A stretch of DNA of 64,000 bases from Okibacterium fritillariae (GTDB taxonomy: Bacteria > Actinomycetota > Actinomycetes > Actinomycetales > Microbacteriaceae). Position numbers and translations under genes: made by a program. Of this stretch, positions 50,954 through 59,874 are shown piece by piece. The stretch's first letter is position 1. Every line of letters starts with the position of its first letter. The notes beneath the pieces are model-generated. The model was not told the origin of the DNA and did not search any database. It saw only the letters and a list, made by a program, of their open reading frames with translations. The stretch lies in the NCBI RefSeq assembly GCF_900167575.1, contig NZ_FUZP01000001.1, positions 372,001-436,000 of the forward strand, in the 5' to 3' direction.

Positions 50954-52389
50954 CGCTTGTCGCAGGAATCGATTCATCGACGCAGGCCTGCAAGGTCACG
51001 GTGCGAGACGTCGCCACGGGTGTGCGCGTGCGCGAGGGCAAGGCGAGCCATCCGCCCGACAGCATCGTCGACCCCGAGGTGTGGTGGCGCGCCCTGCTCG
51101 AGGCCGTGCGCCATGCGGGTGGGCTCGACGATGTCGCCGCGATCTCGGTCAGCGGTCAGCAACACACGCCCATCTTCTTGGATGCCGGGGGCACACCGGT
51201 CGCACCGTCGCCGCTGTGGAACGACACCGGGTCACACCCGCATATGCTCGCCCTCAACGAGGAGCTCGGCCGCGACGAGTGGATCCGCCGCACGGGTTTG
51301 CCGCTCACGCTCTCCGACACGGCGCCCAAGCTCCGGTGGCTGCGCGACACCGACCCGGAGGCCGCACGACGCACCGACGCCGTCGCCATCGTGCACGACT
51401 GGCTCACGTGGCGGTTGATGGGCTTCGGCCCCGGCGCGGGCGGAATCGATCGTCTGACGACGGACCGGTCGGAGGCATCGGGCACCGGGTATTGGTCCGG
51501 CGTCACGGGCGAGTACACCCTCGACCTGTTCGAGCATGCGCTGGGCAGGAGCGCCGTGCTGCCCGAGGTGCTCGATCCACTCGGACGCGCGGGTGTCACC
51601 GGCGAGGGCATGCCGGGCATCCCCGCCGGCATCCCCCTCGGCGTGGGCAGTGGCGACAACGCGGCCGCGGCCCTCGCGCTCGGCCTCGAGGAGGGTGACG
51701 CCGTGCTGAGCCTCGGCACATCGGGCGTGGTCTATGCGCGCACCGCCGACCCGGTGCAGGACTACGCCGGCTACGTGTGCAGCTATGCCGACGCGACGGG
51801 AGACCACCTGCCGCTCGTGGCGACACTGAACGCCGCCCGCAATCTGCACCTCGGCGCGGGCGTGCTCGGTTGCACGTATGCCGAGCTCTCAGACCTCGCG
51901 CTCGATGCCCCCGCCGGTTCGGAGGGTCTGACCCTGTTGCCGTATTTCGAAGGTGAACGCACACCCGATCTGCCGCATGCCCGTGGTTCGCTGCACGGCG
52001 CGACGCTGACGAATTTCACGCGCGCCAACTTCGCCCGCGCCGTGGTCGAGGGCACGCTGGCCAGTCAGGTCGCCATGCTCGATGCGTTGCACGCGTGCGG
52101 TGTCGAGACCAACCGCCTGCTGCTCATCGGCGGTGCCGCCAAGAACCCGGCCGTGCAGAAGGTGCTCGCCCAGATGGTCGCTCCGCCGCTCCTGGTTCCC
52201 GAGTTCGATGAATACGTGACCAAGGGCACGGCCATGCAAGCCGTGGCCGCGCTCGACGGAGGCTTTCCGTCGTGGAACGTCACGATGACCGAGCTGCCGC
52301 AGACGCCCCTGCAACCGCAGATCGCTGAGCAGCACCATGCGGCGCAGGCGGCGCTCGGCTACATCGATCCCGCTCGCGCCCGGGCCTGA
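50950..52389 (+). CDS. FGGY-family kinase, xylulokinase-like (second of three)
   Basis: 479 residues. GIDSSTQACKVTVRD, ISVSGQQHTPIFLD, PLWNDTGSHPHM, HDWLTWRLMG, VGSGDNAAAALALGL, LSLGTSGVVYA and LLLIGGAAKNPAVQKVLAQM are close to xylulokinase (XylB), which makes xylulose 5-phosphate. Of the three kinases here, this one is nearest a known enzyme. Together with the dehydrogenase and polyol-type transporter downstream, a route polyol to ketose to ketose phosphate is plausible. Confidence 0.88.
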   Translation: MTLVAGIDSSTQACKVTVRDVATGVRVREGKASHPPDSIVDPEVWWRALLEAVRHAGGLDDVAAISVSGQQHTPIFLDAGGTPVAPSPLWNDTGSHPHMLALNEELGRDEWIRRTGLPLTLSDTAPKLRWLRDTDPEAARRTDAVAIVHDWLTWRLMGFGPGAGGIDRLTTDRSEASGTGYWSGVTGEYTLDLFEHALGRSAVLPEVLDPLGRAGVTGEGMPGIPAGIPLGVGSGDNAAAALALGLEEGDAVLSLGTSGVVYARTADPVQDYAGYVCSYADATGDHLPLVATLNAARNLHLGAGVLGCTYAELSDLALDAPAGSEGLTLLPYFEGERTPDLPHARGSLHGATLTNFTRANFARAVVEGTLASQVAMLDALHACGVETNRLLLIGGAAKNPAVQKVLAQMVAPPLLVPEFDEYVTKGTAMQAVAALDGGFPSWNVTMTELPQTPLQPQIAEQHHAAQAALGYIDPARARA

Positions 52390-52483
52390 TGCGGTGCGGG
52401 CGCTATCGTCGTCTGCAGGCGCTGAGCCGAGCGCCCGCTCGCACGGATGGTCGGGAGCGCAACCACACGCAGGAGGTATCGAG

Positions 52484-53812
52484 CTGACCCGCACGTTGCG
52501 CATTCCCGTCGCCTGTGGCGTCGACCTCGGCAGCACCAACACCAAGGTCGTGGCTCTCGACCGCTCGGGGGCCGTTGTCGCCCGCGCGAGCCGTCCGACC
52601 CCGCGCGACGCCGAGCTCTCGGTCAAGGCCGAGGCCCTCTTCGCGGTCGTCGAAGAGATGCTCATCGAGGTCTGCGGCGACGTGTATTCCATCCATGCCG
52701 TCTGTGTGGCCGGAGTGGGGGAGGATGGCGTCCTCGTCGACGAGGACCTGCGGGTGCTGACGTCGCCGCTCACCTGGTTCGACCCGCGCCGTCGCGACAT
52801 CTTCCGCGGGCTGCGAGATCTGCTGCACGACGACGAGTCCTTCGACGCCGAAACCGATGCCGTGCGCACGCTCGTCGGATGGTCGTGGGCGCGCGAACAG
52901 CGCGCGGCACGGTCGGCCCGACACTGGCTCGCCCTGACCGATCTGGCGGCCGTTCGATGGACGCGGCGCCCCTTCTTCAGCGACACCCTCGCCGCGCGCA
53001 CCTCGGCGTGGCGCTCGACGGATCGGCGCTGGGCATCGGAGCGCGTCGAGGTCACGCTCGGCTCGGCCGATCTGCTGCCCGAGGTGCTGACGACCGGCGA
53101 GATCGCCGGGCCGCTCGATTCGGCCATGCTCCGTGCGGCCGACGTCGTCGCCCCGGATGCGATCACTGTGGCGGGTGGGCACGACCATCCGATCGCCGGG
53201 TGGGGTGTGCGGCAGATGATTCCGAACGCGGTGCTCGACTCGATGGGCACGGCCGAGGTGGTCGTGGCCGAAGCATCCGTGCCCGCGCCGCGCGGGGCCC
53301 ACGTCGACGTCGGGCCGGGCATCCGTTCGAGCGGTTTCACTCTGCTGCGCGTCGAGGAACTGGCGCGCAACGTGCAGTGGGCGTCGCAGAATGCCGCCGT
53401 CGCGGATCAGATCCGCGCCATCCTCGTGGGCCGCATCGAATCGCTGCCGCTCTGGGATTCGGGCATCTTCCTGCCGGGCGAACGGGGTGGCGGCACGCCC
53501 GCGTTCGCCCCCGATGCGCCACGAGACCCGCTGGCGCTCGCGTCGGCCGTACTCGGCGCGCTCGCGCGGGCGGGCCGCGACGCGGTCGATGCCGTCGGTG
53601 CGCCGGGTGGTGGGGTGCGGCTGGCGGGCGGCTGGGTGCGCTCGCCCGGGTGGATCGAGATCAAGTCGGCGGTGCACGGAACACGGGCGGCCCCCATCCT
53701 CGAACCCGAGGTCACGGCCGTGGGTGCCGCATTGCTCGCTGCCGCCGCGCGCGGATGGGCGCCCGATGCGACGCTCGCCCTGGGCGGTTTCAGCACCGAG
53801 ATGCTCGGCTGA
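52484..53812 (+). CDS. divergent FGGY-family kinase (third of three), probable CTG start
   Basis: 442 residues if read from CTG at 52484, which has AGGAGG 7 bases upstream and leads into TRTLRIPVACGVDLGSTNTKV. The nearest in-frame GTG (52394) or earlier codons would bury this Shine-Dalgarno inside the gene and add unrelated residues, and the in-frame TTG at 52496 is too far from it. FGGY features: VDLGSTNTKVVALD, CVAGVGEDGV, VAGGHDHPIAGWGV, LDSMGTAEVVVA and GGWVRSPGWIEIKSAVHG. It differs strongly from the two upstream kinases. Substrate unknown. Confidence 0.82.
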   Translation: MTRTLRIPVACGVDLGSTNTKVVALDRSGAVVARASRPTPRDAELSVKAEALFAVVEEMLIEVCGDVYSIHAVCVAGVGEDGVLVDEDLRVLTSPLTWFDPRRRDIFRGLRDLLHDDESFDAETDAVRTLVGWSWAREQRAARSARHWLALTDLAAVRWTRRPFFSDTLAARTSAWRSTDRRWASERVEVTLGSADLLPEVLTTGEIAGPLDSAMLRAADVVAPDAITVAGGHDHPIAGWGVRQMIPNAVLDSMGTAEVVVAEASVPAPRGAHVDVGPGIRSSGFTLLRVEELARNVQWASQNAAVADQIRAILVGRIESLPLWDSGIFLPGERGGGTPAFAPDAPRDPLALASAVLGALARAGRDAVDAVGAPGGGVRLAGGWVRSPGWIEIKSAVHGTRAAPILEPEVTAVGAALLAAAARGWAPDATLALGGFSTEMLG

Positions 53813-53825
53813 GGTGACGTGTGCC

Positions 53826-54572
53826 TCAGCTCGCGGAAACGCTCACCTCGAGCGGAATCACGTCGGTGAGCACCCACGTCTCGTAGTAGTCGAACTTCGT
53901 GCCGCGGTCATCCCACGACAGCGAGCGCACGCGCAGCACGGGCTCGTCGGTGCCGACCTGCAGGTGCGCGGCGACGGGCTCGGGGGCGCGCAGGGCGTGG
54001 ATGACGCGTTTCGCGCCGCTCGTGACGAAACCGGCCGCGCGCAGGCGCTCATTCACCGAGGCCGATCCGTCGAGCACATCGGAAGCGGTCGACATCGATT
54101 GGCCCGAGGCCCCCGGGAACCAGTTCGTGCTGAACATGGCGATGCGCCCCTCGAGCGAGCGCACGCGTTCGAGGGCGAAGACGTCGTCGCCGGCGCCGAC
54201 CTGCAGCGCGTCGGCCACGTGTCGGGGCGGGCGGGTGAATCGTGCATCGATGACGCGCGTTTCGATGCCCACGCGGCCGTGCCGGATCTGGGATTCGAGA
54301 AAACCTTCTTGCACGGTCCACCCGGATGTCTCGACGGGCGTGCTCGCGAACACACCGCGGCGGGGCACCCGGCGCGCGAACCCGTCGGTCTCGAGCTTCT
54401 GCAGCGTCTGTCGCACGGTCGCGCGCGACAGCCCGAATTCGCGGCAGAGCTCGGATTCGCTGGGCAGTCGCTCATCGGGCGGGATGGCTCCGTCGAGAAT
54501 CTGCGCGCGCAGGATCTCGGCGAGCTGCTCGTAGTAGGGCACGGGTGAGGTGCGTTCGATGGTCTGCGACAT
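53826..54572 (-). CDS. GntR-family regulator, HutC/UTRA subfamily
   Basis: 248 residues from the ATG with AAGGAG in front. Winged HTH PYYEQLAEILRAQIL, LPSESELCREFGLSRATVRQTLQKLE, then a UTRA ligand domain (VGAGDDVFALERVRSLEGR; VLRVRSLSWDDRGTKFDYYETWVL). It lies between the kinase operon and the divergent MFS gene. Matching TACGTA-centred palindromes precede both units (48463 and 54674), so it probably represses the whole regulon and responds to a sugar phosphate. Confidence 0.93.
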   Translation of the reverse strand: MSQTIERTSPVPYYEQLAEILRAQILDGAIPPDERLPSESELCREFGLSRATVRQTLQKLETDGFARRVPRRGVFASTPVETSGWTVQEGFLESQIRHGRVGIETRVIDARFTRPPRHVADALQVGAGDDVFALERVRSLEGRIAMFSTNWFPGASGQSMSTASDVLDGSASVNERLRAAGFVTSGAKRVIHALRAPEPVAAHLQVGTDEPVLRVRSLSWDDRGTKFDYYETWVLTDVIPLEVSVSAS

Positions 54573-54645
54573 TTCCACACTCCTTCGAGCGCCATCGTAT
54601 AACCCGATACCGGCACACCGGTCGATTCGTATTGTCGAGACCCAC

Positions 54646-54687
54646 TGGTCAGGCCGCCTGTCCGGGTGGTACTGTCTGTACGTACAA
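54646..54687 (+). promoter_or_regulatory. promoter and GntR operator of the MFS-dehydrogenase operon
   Basis: TGGTCA (54646-54651) and TACTGT (54670-54675) are spaced by 18 bp and can serve as -35/-10. The operator GTCTGTACGTACAA (54674-54687) covers the expected start point. It is identical, in inverted orientation, to the site before the aldolase operon 6.2 kb away. Confidence 0.65.
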
Positions 54688-54821
54688 GATCGAACGATCA
54701 GCAAGGTCGCTGACCCACCGGGCACCACTCGGGCCGCCACGACCGTGAGAGAGAACGGGCACCCCGCCCGGCTCGCGACAAGTATTCGCAGCGCTGCGCT
54801 GCGTGACACGAGGGAAAATCA

Positions 54822-56174
54822 ATGTCAGTGACGACGAGTATCCACTCCGACGGCCCGAAGGCCCAGGGGTTCATCGAAAAGATCGGAATTCCGAAACCCC
54901 TCGTCTGGGGTTTCGTCGGCCTGCTGCTGTTCATGATCGGTGACGGGGTCGAATCGGGCTACATCGCCCCGTTCCTCGCGGACAACGGCGCGGGCGGCGA
55001 GACCAACGCCGCCGTCATCATCACGGTCTACGGCCTCATGGTCACGCTCGGTTCCTGGTTGTCCGGCGCCCTCTCCGACGTGTGGGGCCCGCGCCGGGTC
55101 ATGATCATCGGCCTCACGCTGTGGGCCGTGCTGCAGGTGCTCTTCCTCGCCGTGGCCCTGCCCACCGAGAACTTCACGCTCATGCTCGTGATCTACGGCC
55201 TGCGCGGCGTCGCATACCCCCTCTTCGCCTACGGTTTCCTCGTGTGGGTGCTGGGTGCCAGCCCGGCCAACCGCCTCGGCAGCGCGGTCGGATGGTTCTA
55301 CTTCGCGTTCACGGGCGGTCTTCCCACTCTCGGGTCGCTCGTGGCGAGCGGCACCGTGCCGTTCATCGGCCCCTATTGGACCTTCTGGGTGGCCCTCTCG
55401 CTCGTCGTCCTCGGTGGCATTTTCGCCCTCGTCGGGTTGCGCAACGCGCAGGGTGGCGGCCGTCAGGCGGCTCCGCACATCACGACGGGGCGCAGCCTCA
55501 TCGACAGCGTCGCCATCGCGTTCACCAACCCGCGCGTGGGTCTCGGCTGCCTCGTCCGAGTTATCAACACGGCGCCGCAATTCGGCCTCTTCGTCTTCTT
55601 CCCGACGATCTTCGCGGTCGACCTGGGCTTCGGCACATCCGGATGGCTTCAGCTCGTCTTCATCCTCGGCGCCTCGAATATCTTCGCCAACCTGTTCTTC
55701 GGTGTGTTGAGCGACCGCCTCGGCTGGCACCGCACGCTGCGGTGGTTCGGCTGCATCGGTTCGGCCGTGGCCGTTCTCGCCTTCTACTTCCTGCCGCAGT
55801 ACGTCGGCGACCAGTACTGGGTCTCGGCCCTCTGCGCCGCGTTCTTCGGCATCACGCTCGCCGGTTTCACGCCCATCTCGGTGCTCATGTCGCTCATGGC
55901 CCCCGCGCAGAAGGGCAACTCGATCGCCGTGCTGAACCTCGGCGCCGGTGCGGCCACGTTCGTCGGCCCCGGTATCGTTGCACTCTTCCTCGCGCCTCTC
56001 GGCGCCGGTGGCGTCACGATCATCTTCGCCGTGCTGTACGTGCTCGCGGGCATCTCGGTGCGCTGGCTCCAGGTTCCCGACGAGGCGCAGCGCGTGGTCG
56101 AAGAGGGCGGAACCTTGCAGGCCTTCGCGGGCGACCCGGCCGCGACGACGGGTTCGGCCAAAACTCAGGGTTGA
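54822..56174 (+). CDS. MFS transporter, polyol-permease-like
   Basis: 450 residues, 12 membrane segments. KPLVWGFVGLLLFMIGDGVESGYIAPFL at the start recalls ribitol/arabinitol permeases (RbtT/DalT group); motif-A equivalents are GALSDVWGPRRVM and GVLSDRLGWHRTL. It imports the substrate of the GntR regulon, likely a sugar alcohol given the dehydrogenase 60 bases downstream. The polyol assignment rests on remembered resemblance and context, so it is moderate; MFS membership is certain. Confidence 0.88.
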   Translation: MSVTTSIHSDGPKAQGFIEKIGIPKPLVWGFVGLLLFMIGDGVESGYIAPFLADNGAGGETNAAVIITVYGLMVTLGSWLSGALSDVWGPRRVMIIGLTLWAVLQVLFLAVALPTENFTLMLVIYGLRGVAYPLFAYGFLVWVLGASPANRLGSAVGWFYFAFTGGLPTLGSLVASGTVPFIGPYWTFWVALSLVVLGGIFALVGLRNAQGGGRQAAPHITTGRSLIDSVAIAFTNPRVGLGCLVRVINTAPQFGLFVFFPTIFAVDLGFGTSGWLQLVFILGASNIFANLFFGVLSDRLGWHRTLRWFGCIGSAVAVLAFYFLPQYVGDQYWVSALCAAFFGITLAGFTPISVLMSLMAPAQKGNSIAVLNLGAGAATFVGPGIVALFLAPLGAGGVTIIFAVLYVLAGISVRWLQVPDEAQRVVEEGGTLQAFAGDPAATTGSAKTQG

Positions 56175-56234
56175 CGGTTCCCGCTGCGGGCCCGCAACAC
56201 CCCTCACCTTTCGAACACCTTTGTGGAGTGAAAC

Positions 56235-57239
56235 ATGACCGATCGAACAATGCGCGCCGCCGTCCTCGACGGAACGGGTGGAATCGACATCCGCGAACTA
56301 CCCGTTCCCCGCCCGGCGGCCGACGAGGTCGTTATCGCTCCCGTGGGAACGGGTGTGTGCGGAACTGACCTGCACCTGGCCTCGGGGGAGTACCCGCACG
56401 GACGCTTCCCCGTCGTGCCCGGACACGAGTTCGCCGGCTACATCACCGCCGTGGGATCGGATGTCTCGACATTCGCCGAGGGCGACTACGTGGGCGTCAA
56501 CCCCAACATCTCCTGCGGCATCTGCACGTGGTGCCGGCGCGGGGCCACGAACCTGTGCGTCAACATCCTGCCGGTCGGCGTGGCCGTGGATGGTTCGGTG
56601 GCCGAGTTCGTGGCCGTGCCCGCGCGCATCACGTTCCCCCTCGACGAGCGCATCACGCACCGCGCGGCGCCCCTCATCGAACCTTTCGCGTGCGTGCTGC
56701 ACGCCCTCGAGCGGGTGCCCGACTGGAAAGACCAGGAGCTCGTGATCTTCGGAGCCGGCTCGATCGGACTCATGGCCGTCATCCTCGGCACTGCCGAGGG
56801 GGCCACAGGCATCCGAGTGGTGGAGCCCAACCCCGCGCGTCGCGAGGCCGCCGCCCAGCTCGGAGCGTTGCAGGCCGTCGCGTCGGTCGACGAGCTCGAC
56901 CGGGACGTGTTCGACCTCGCGCTCGACGCCAGCGGGCATCCCGTGGCGATCGAGAACGCGATCTCGGTGCTCGGCCCGCGGGGACGCCTCGTGCAGATGG
57001 GGGTCGCGGCGCCCACGGCCAGCGTGCCCCTGCTCCCGTATGAGGTCTTCGCCAAAGAACTCAGCATCATCGGCTCGAATTCGCTGGCCGAGAAGTACGG
57101 CGAATCGGCCGAGCGCATGGTCGACCTGCAGGGCGAGCTCGAGGGCCTCGTCACGTCGACCTTCGGTATCGAGGACTACGCGGAGGCCATGGCCGCCGCC
57201 ACGCGACCCGACCAGATCAAGGTGCAGATCGTCAACTGA
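56235..57239 (+). CDS. zinc-dependent medium-chain dehydrogenase, polyol/sorbitol type
   Basis: 334 residues. Catalytic zinc ligands in GVCGTDLHL and PGHEFAG; structural zinc cysteines in NISCGICTWCRRGATNLC; catalytic Glu in PLIEPFAC; NAD fold GAGSIGLMAVI. The set fits MDR enzymes of the sorbitol/xylitol/threonine dehydrogenase type, oxidising a secondary alcohol to a ketone in the cytoplasm. Downstream of a polyol-type transporter it would produce a ketose for the kinases of the same regulon. GGAGTG precedes the ATG. Confidence 0.9.
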   Translation: MTDRTMRAAVLDGTGGIDIRELPVPRPAADEVVIAPVGTGVCGTDLHLASGEYPHGRFPVVPGHEFAGYITAVGSDVSTFAEGDYVGVNPNISCGICTWCRRGATNLCVNILPVGVAVDGSVAEFVAVPARITFPLDERITHRAAPLIEPFACVLHALERVPDWKDQELVIFGAGSIGLMAVILGTAEGATGIRVVEPNPARREAAAQLGALQAVASVDELDRDVFDLALDASGHPVAIENAISVLGPRGRLVQMGVAAPTASVPLLPYEVFAKELSIIGSNSLAEKYGESAERMVDLQGELEGLVTSTFGIEDYAEAMAAATRPDQIKVQIVN

Positions 57240-57293
57240 TCGGTCGGGCGCGCAAGCCGCGTGCCGCGAGCCCGTGCCCGGGCGTCGCCCCCG

Positions 57294-59798
57294 CTAGACG
57301 TGGTGGCGACGCTCGAGCGCCGCGCCCTCGACATCCACGTTGGGCAGGATGCGGTCGAGCCAGCGTGGGATCCACCACGCCGAGCGCCCCAGCAGGTGCA
57401 TGAGCGCCGGCATGAGCAGCATGCGCACGACGAACGCGTCGAGCAGCACGCCGAAGGCCAGGCCGAAGCCGATCGAGCGGATGATGGTGGCCTCGGAGAA
57501 GATGAATCCGCCGAACACCGACACCATGATGAGCGCCGCGGCCGTGACGACGGCGCGACCCGCCCGGAAGCCCTGCATGACGGCGAGCCGTGCGGGTGCC
57601 CCGTGCACATACGCCTCGCGCATGCCGGATGCCAGGAACAGCTGGTAGTCCATGGCGAGTCCGAACAGGATTCCGACCAGGATGACGGGAAGGAAGCTCA
57701 GGATCGGGCCCGTGCTGTGCAGGCCGATGACGTCGGCGAACCATCCCCACTGGAACACCGCGACGACCGCGCCGTAGGTGGCGAAGAGCGACAGGATGAA
57801 CCCGCCCGTCGCGATCAGCGGCACCAGCAGCGAGCGGAACACGAGGATCATGATGAGCAGCGACAGGCCCACGACCACCGCGAGGTAGAGCGGCAGCACG
57901 GCCGCCAGGCTCTCCGAGATGTCGATGTTGATGGCGGCCTGGCCCGCGACGCCCAGCTGGATGTCGCCGTCGATGGCGGGCAGCAGGCGCAGATCGCGCA
58001 CGAGCTGTTCGGTCGACACGCTGTTGGGGCCCTCGGCCGGGATGACCTGGAAGGCCGCGAGTTCGTTATCGTCCGACACGGCGATGGGTGCGACCGAGAC
58101 GACATCCTCCTGGTCGGCGATCTCCTCGGCGACGAGCACCTGCTTCTCGAGCACCTGGTCGTCGTCGAGGCCCGACGGCAGCTGCGCGGTGACGAGCAGC
58201 GTGCTGTTGGTGCCGGCGCCGAACTCGTCCTGCGTGAGCGTGTAGGCGCGGTAGGACGCGGAATCTTCGGGTTCGGAGGAGCCGTCGGGCAGGCCCACGC
58301 GCATCGACAGAGACGGGATGGCTACGACGAGCAGCGCGACGATGCTCACGAGAACCGTGACTACGGCGCGCACGGTCGACATGGGTTTGACGGGCTTCTC
58401 GACCCGGGCGTGGTGGGCGGCACCCGAGCCGGTGCGCGCCTGGGCGGCCCGGGCGCGGGGCTTCTTCGCGAGCACGCGCTCACCGACGAGACCCAGCAGC
58501 GCGGGCGTGAGCGTCACGGCGATGAGCACGGCCACGGCCACGCACACGGCGCCCGCGGTGCCCATGAGGCCGAGGAACGGCACGCCCGTCACGTTGAGGG
58601 CCAGGAGCGCCACGATGACGGTAGCCCCGGCGAAGATCACGGCGTTACCGGCGGTGCCGTTGGCGAGCCCGATCGACTCGCGCACCTCGGCGCCCTGCAG
58701 CAGCTGCTTGCGGTGGCGGTTGATGATGAAGAGCGAGTAGTCGATGCCCACCGCGAGCCCCAGCATGACGCCGAGCACGGGGGTGACCGAGGCCATCTGC
58801 ACGACACCCGAGAACGACAGCGTGGCCAGCACGCCGATGCCGACGCCGACGATGGCGGTCACGAGCGGCAGGCCCGCGGCGATGACCGAGCCGAGCAGCA
58901 CGAGCAGCACGATGGCCGCGATGACGAGGCCGATCACCTCGCCCACGCCGAAGATCTGGGGAACGCCCTGCGCGATATCGGTCGAGAAGCTCACGTCGAC
59001 GCCGTCGATGGGCTCGGACTCGAAGTGTGAGATCACGCCCTGCTTGGCCTCTTCCGAGAGCTCGAGGCGCGGTTCGGTGAAGGCGACGTTGACGAGCGCG
59101 GTCGAGCCGTCCTCCGAGACGAAGCGGATGCCGTCGGCCAGGTCGAGCAGGCGTGCGCCGAGTTCGAGCTTCGACGTCTGGGTCTCGAGTTCGTCGCGGC
59201 CATCCGTGAGCGTCTGCTGCTGCGCGTCGAGCTGCGCCTTCGAGGCGTCGAGCTGCTGCTGTTGCGCGTCGATCTGGGCGGTCGGGAACCCGGCGGCCTC
59301 GGCCTGCGCGCGGGCCTGGTCGAGCTGCGTCTGGGCGGCCTCGAGCTGGGCGGCCCCGGCATCCAACTGGGTCTGGCTGGCGTCGAGTTGCGCGGCGCCG
59401 TCGGTGATCTGCTGGCGTCCGTCGACGAGCTGCTGGGCCTGGTCGGCGCGCTGCTGCTCGGTGTCGAAGGGGTCGATCACATCCGAGACATCCTCGAGGT
59501 CGCCCGAGTCGGCGATGAGGGCGCTGATGCCCGCGCGCTGCTCGTCGGTGAGCGCGCTGCCGTCCTCGGTCGAGAAGACGACGGTTCCTGATGCTCCGCC
59601 GAAGTCGGGCAGCTTCTCTTGCAACTCGTCGGTGACGGCGCCCGACGCGGTGCCGGGGATGTCGAAGCTCGACGTCAGGCCCTTCGAGCCGATCAGGTAA
59701 CCACCCACCGCGAGCGCGAAGATCACGGCCCAGGCGGCGATGACGAGCCAGGCGCGCCGTGCCGAGAGTTTGCCCAGGCGATAGAGGAGTTCAGCCAT
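57294..59798 (-). CDS. MMPL-family RND transporter
   Basis: 834 residues from the ATG at 59798. One N-terminal membrane segment, an external loop, five membrane segments (SLFIINRHRKQLLQGAEVRESI loop), a second external loop and five more segments ending LLMPALMHLLGRSAWWIPRWLD, the MMPL family layout. The first external loop has a Gln/Ala/Leu-rich heptad region (about 112-215, units such as QTQLDAG and AAQLEAA) predicted to be a coiled coil. It probably exports lipids or drugs. A divergent TetR gene and an intervening palindrome point to inducible efflux. Confidence 0.9.
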   Translation of the reverse strand: MAELLYRLGKLSARRAWLVIAAWAVIFALAVGGYLIGSKGLTSSFDIPGTASGAVTDELQEKLPDFGGASGTVVFSTEDGSALTDEQRAGISALIADSGDLEDVSDVIDPFDTEQQRADQAQQLVDGRQQITDGAAQLDASQTQLDAGAAQLEAAQTQLDQARAQAEAAGFPTAQIDAQQQQLDASKAQLDAQQQTLTDGRDELETQTSKLELGARLLDLADGIRFVSEDGSTALVNVAFTEPRLELSEEAKQGVISHFESEPIDGVDVSFSTDIAQGVPQIFGVGEVIGLVIAAIVLLVLLGSVIAAGLPLVTAIVGVGIGVLATLSFSGVVQMASVTPVLGVMLGLAVGIDYSLFIINRHRKQLLQGAEVRESIGLANGTAGNAVIFAGATVIVALLALNVTGVPFLGLMGTAGAVCVAVAVLIAVTLTPALLGLVGERVLAKKPRARAAQARTGSGAAHHARVEKPVKPMSTVRAVVTVLVSIVALLVVAIPSLSMRVGLPDGSSEPEDSASYRAYTLTQDEFGAGTNSTLLVTAQLPSGLDDDQVLEKQVLVAEEIADQEDVVSVAPIAVSDDNELAAFQVIPAEGPNSVSTEQLVRDLRLLPAIDGDIQLGVAGQAAINIDISESLAAVLPLYLAVVVGLSLLIMILVFRSLLVPLIATGGFILSLFATYGAVVAVFQWGWFADVIGLHSTGPILSFLPVILVGILFGLAMDYQLFLASGMREAYVHGAPARLAVMQGFRAGRAVVTAAALIMVSVFGGFIFSEATIIRSIGFGLAFGVLLDAFVVRMLLMPALMHLLGRSAWWIPRWLDRILPNVDVEGAALERRHHV

Positions 59799-59830
59799 GC
59801 GGAGTGTGCCTTTCGGAACCGGGAAGTTTG

Positions 59831-59852
59831 CAATACGCACCGTCTCGTATTG
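59831..59852. promoter_or_regulatory. TetR-type operator between MMPL and tetR genes
   Basis: CAATACG, 8-bp spacer, CGTATTG: a perfect 22-bp inverted repeat midway between the divergent starts. A TAGCAT -10 box (59863-59868) six bases before the TetR ATG at 59875 indicates a leaderless transcript next to it. Autoregulation and repression of the exporter are inferred. Confidence 0.65.
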
Positions 59853-59874
59853 GTGACAACGCTAGCATGGCGGC

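Noticed and set aside
52394-53812. GTG at 52394 as start of the third FGGY kinase
   Set aside because: It would add 30 residues without family similarity and place a perfect AGGAGG inside the coding region; not fully excluded.
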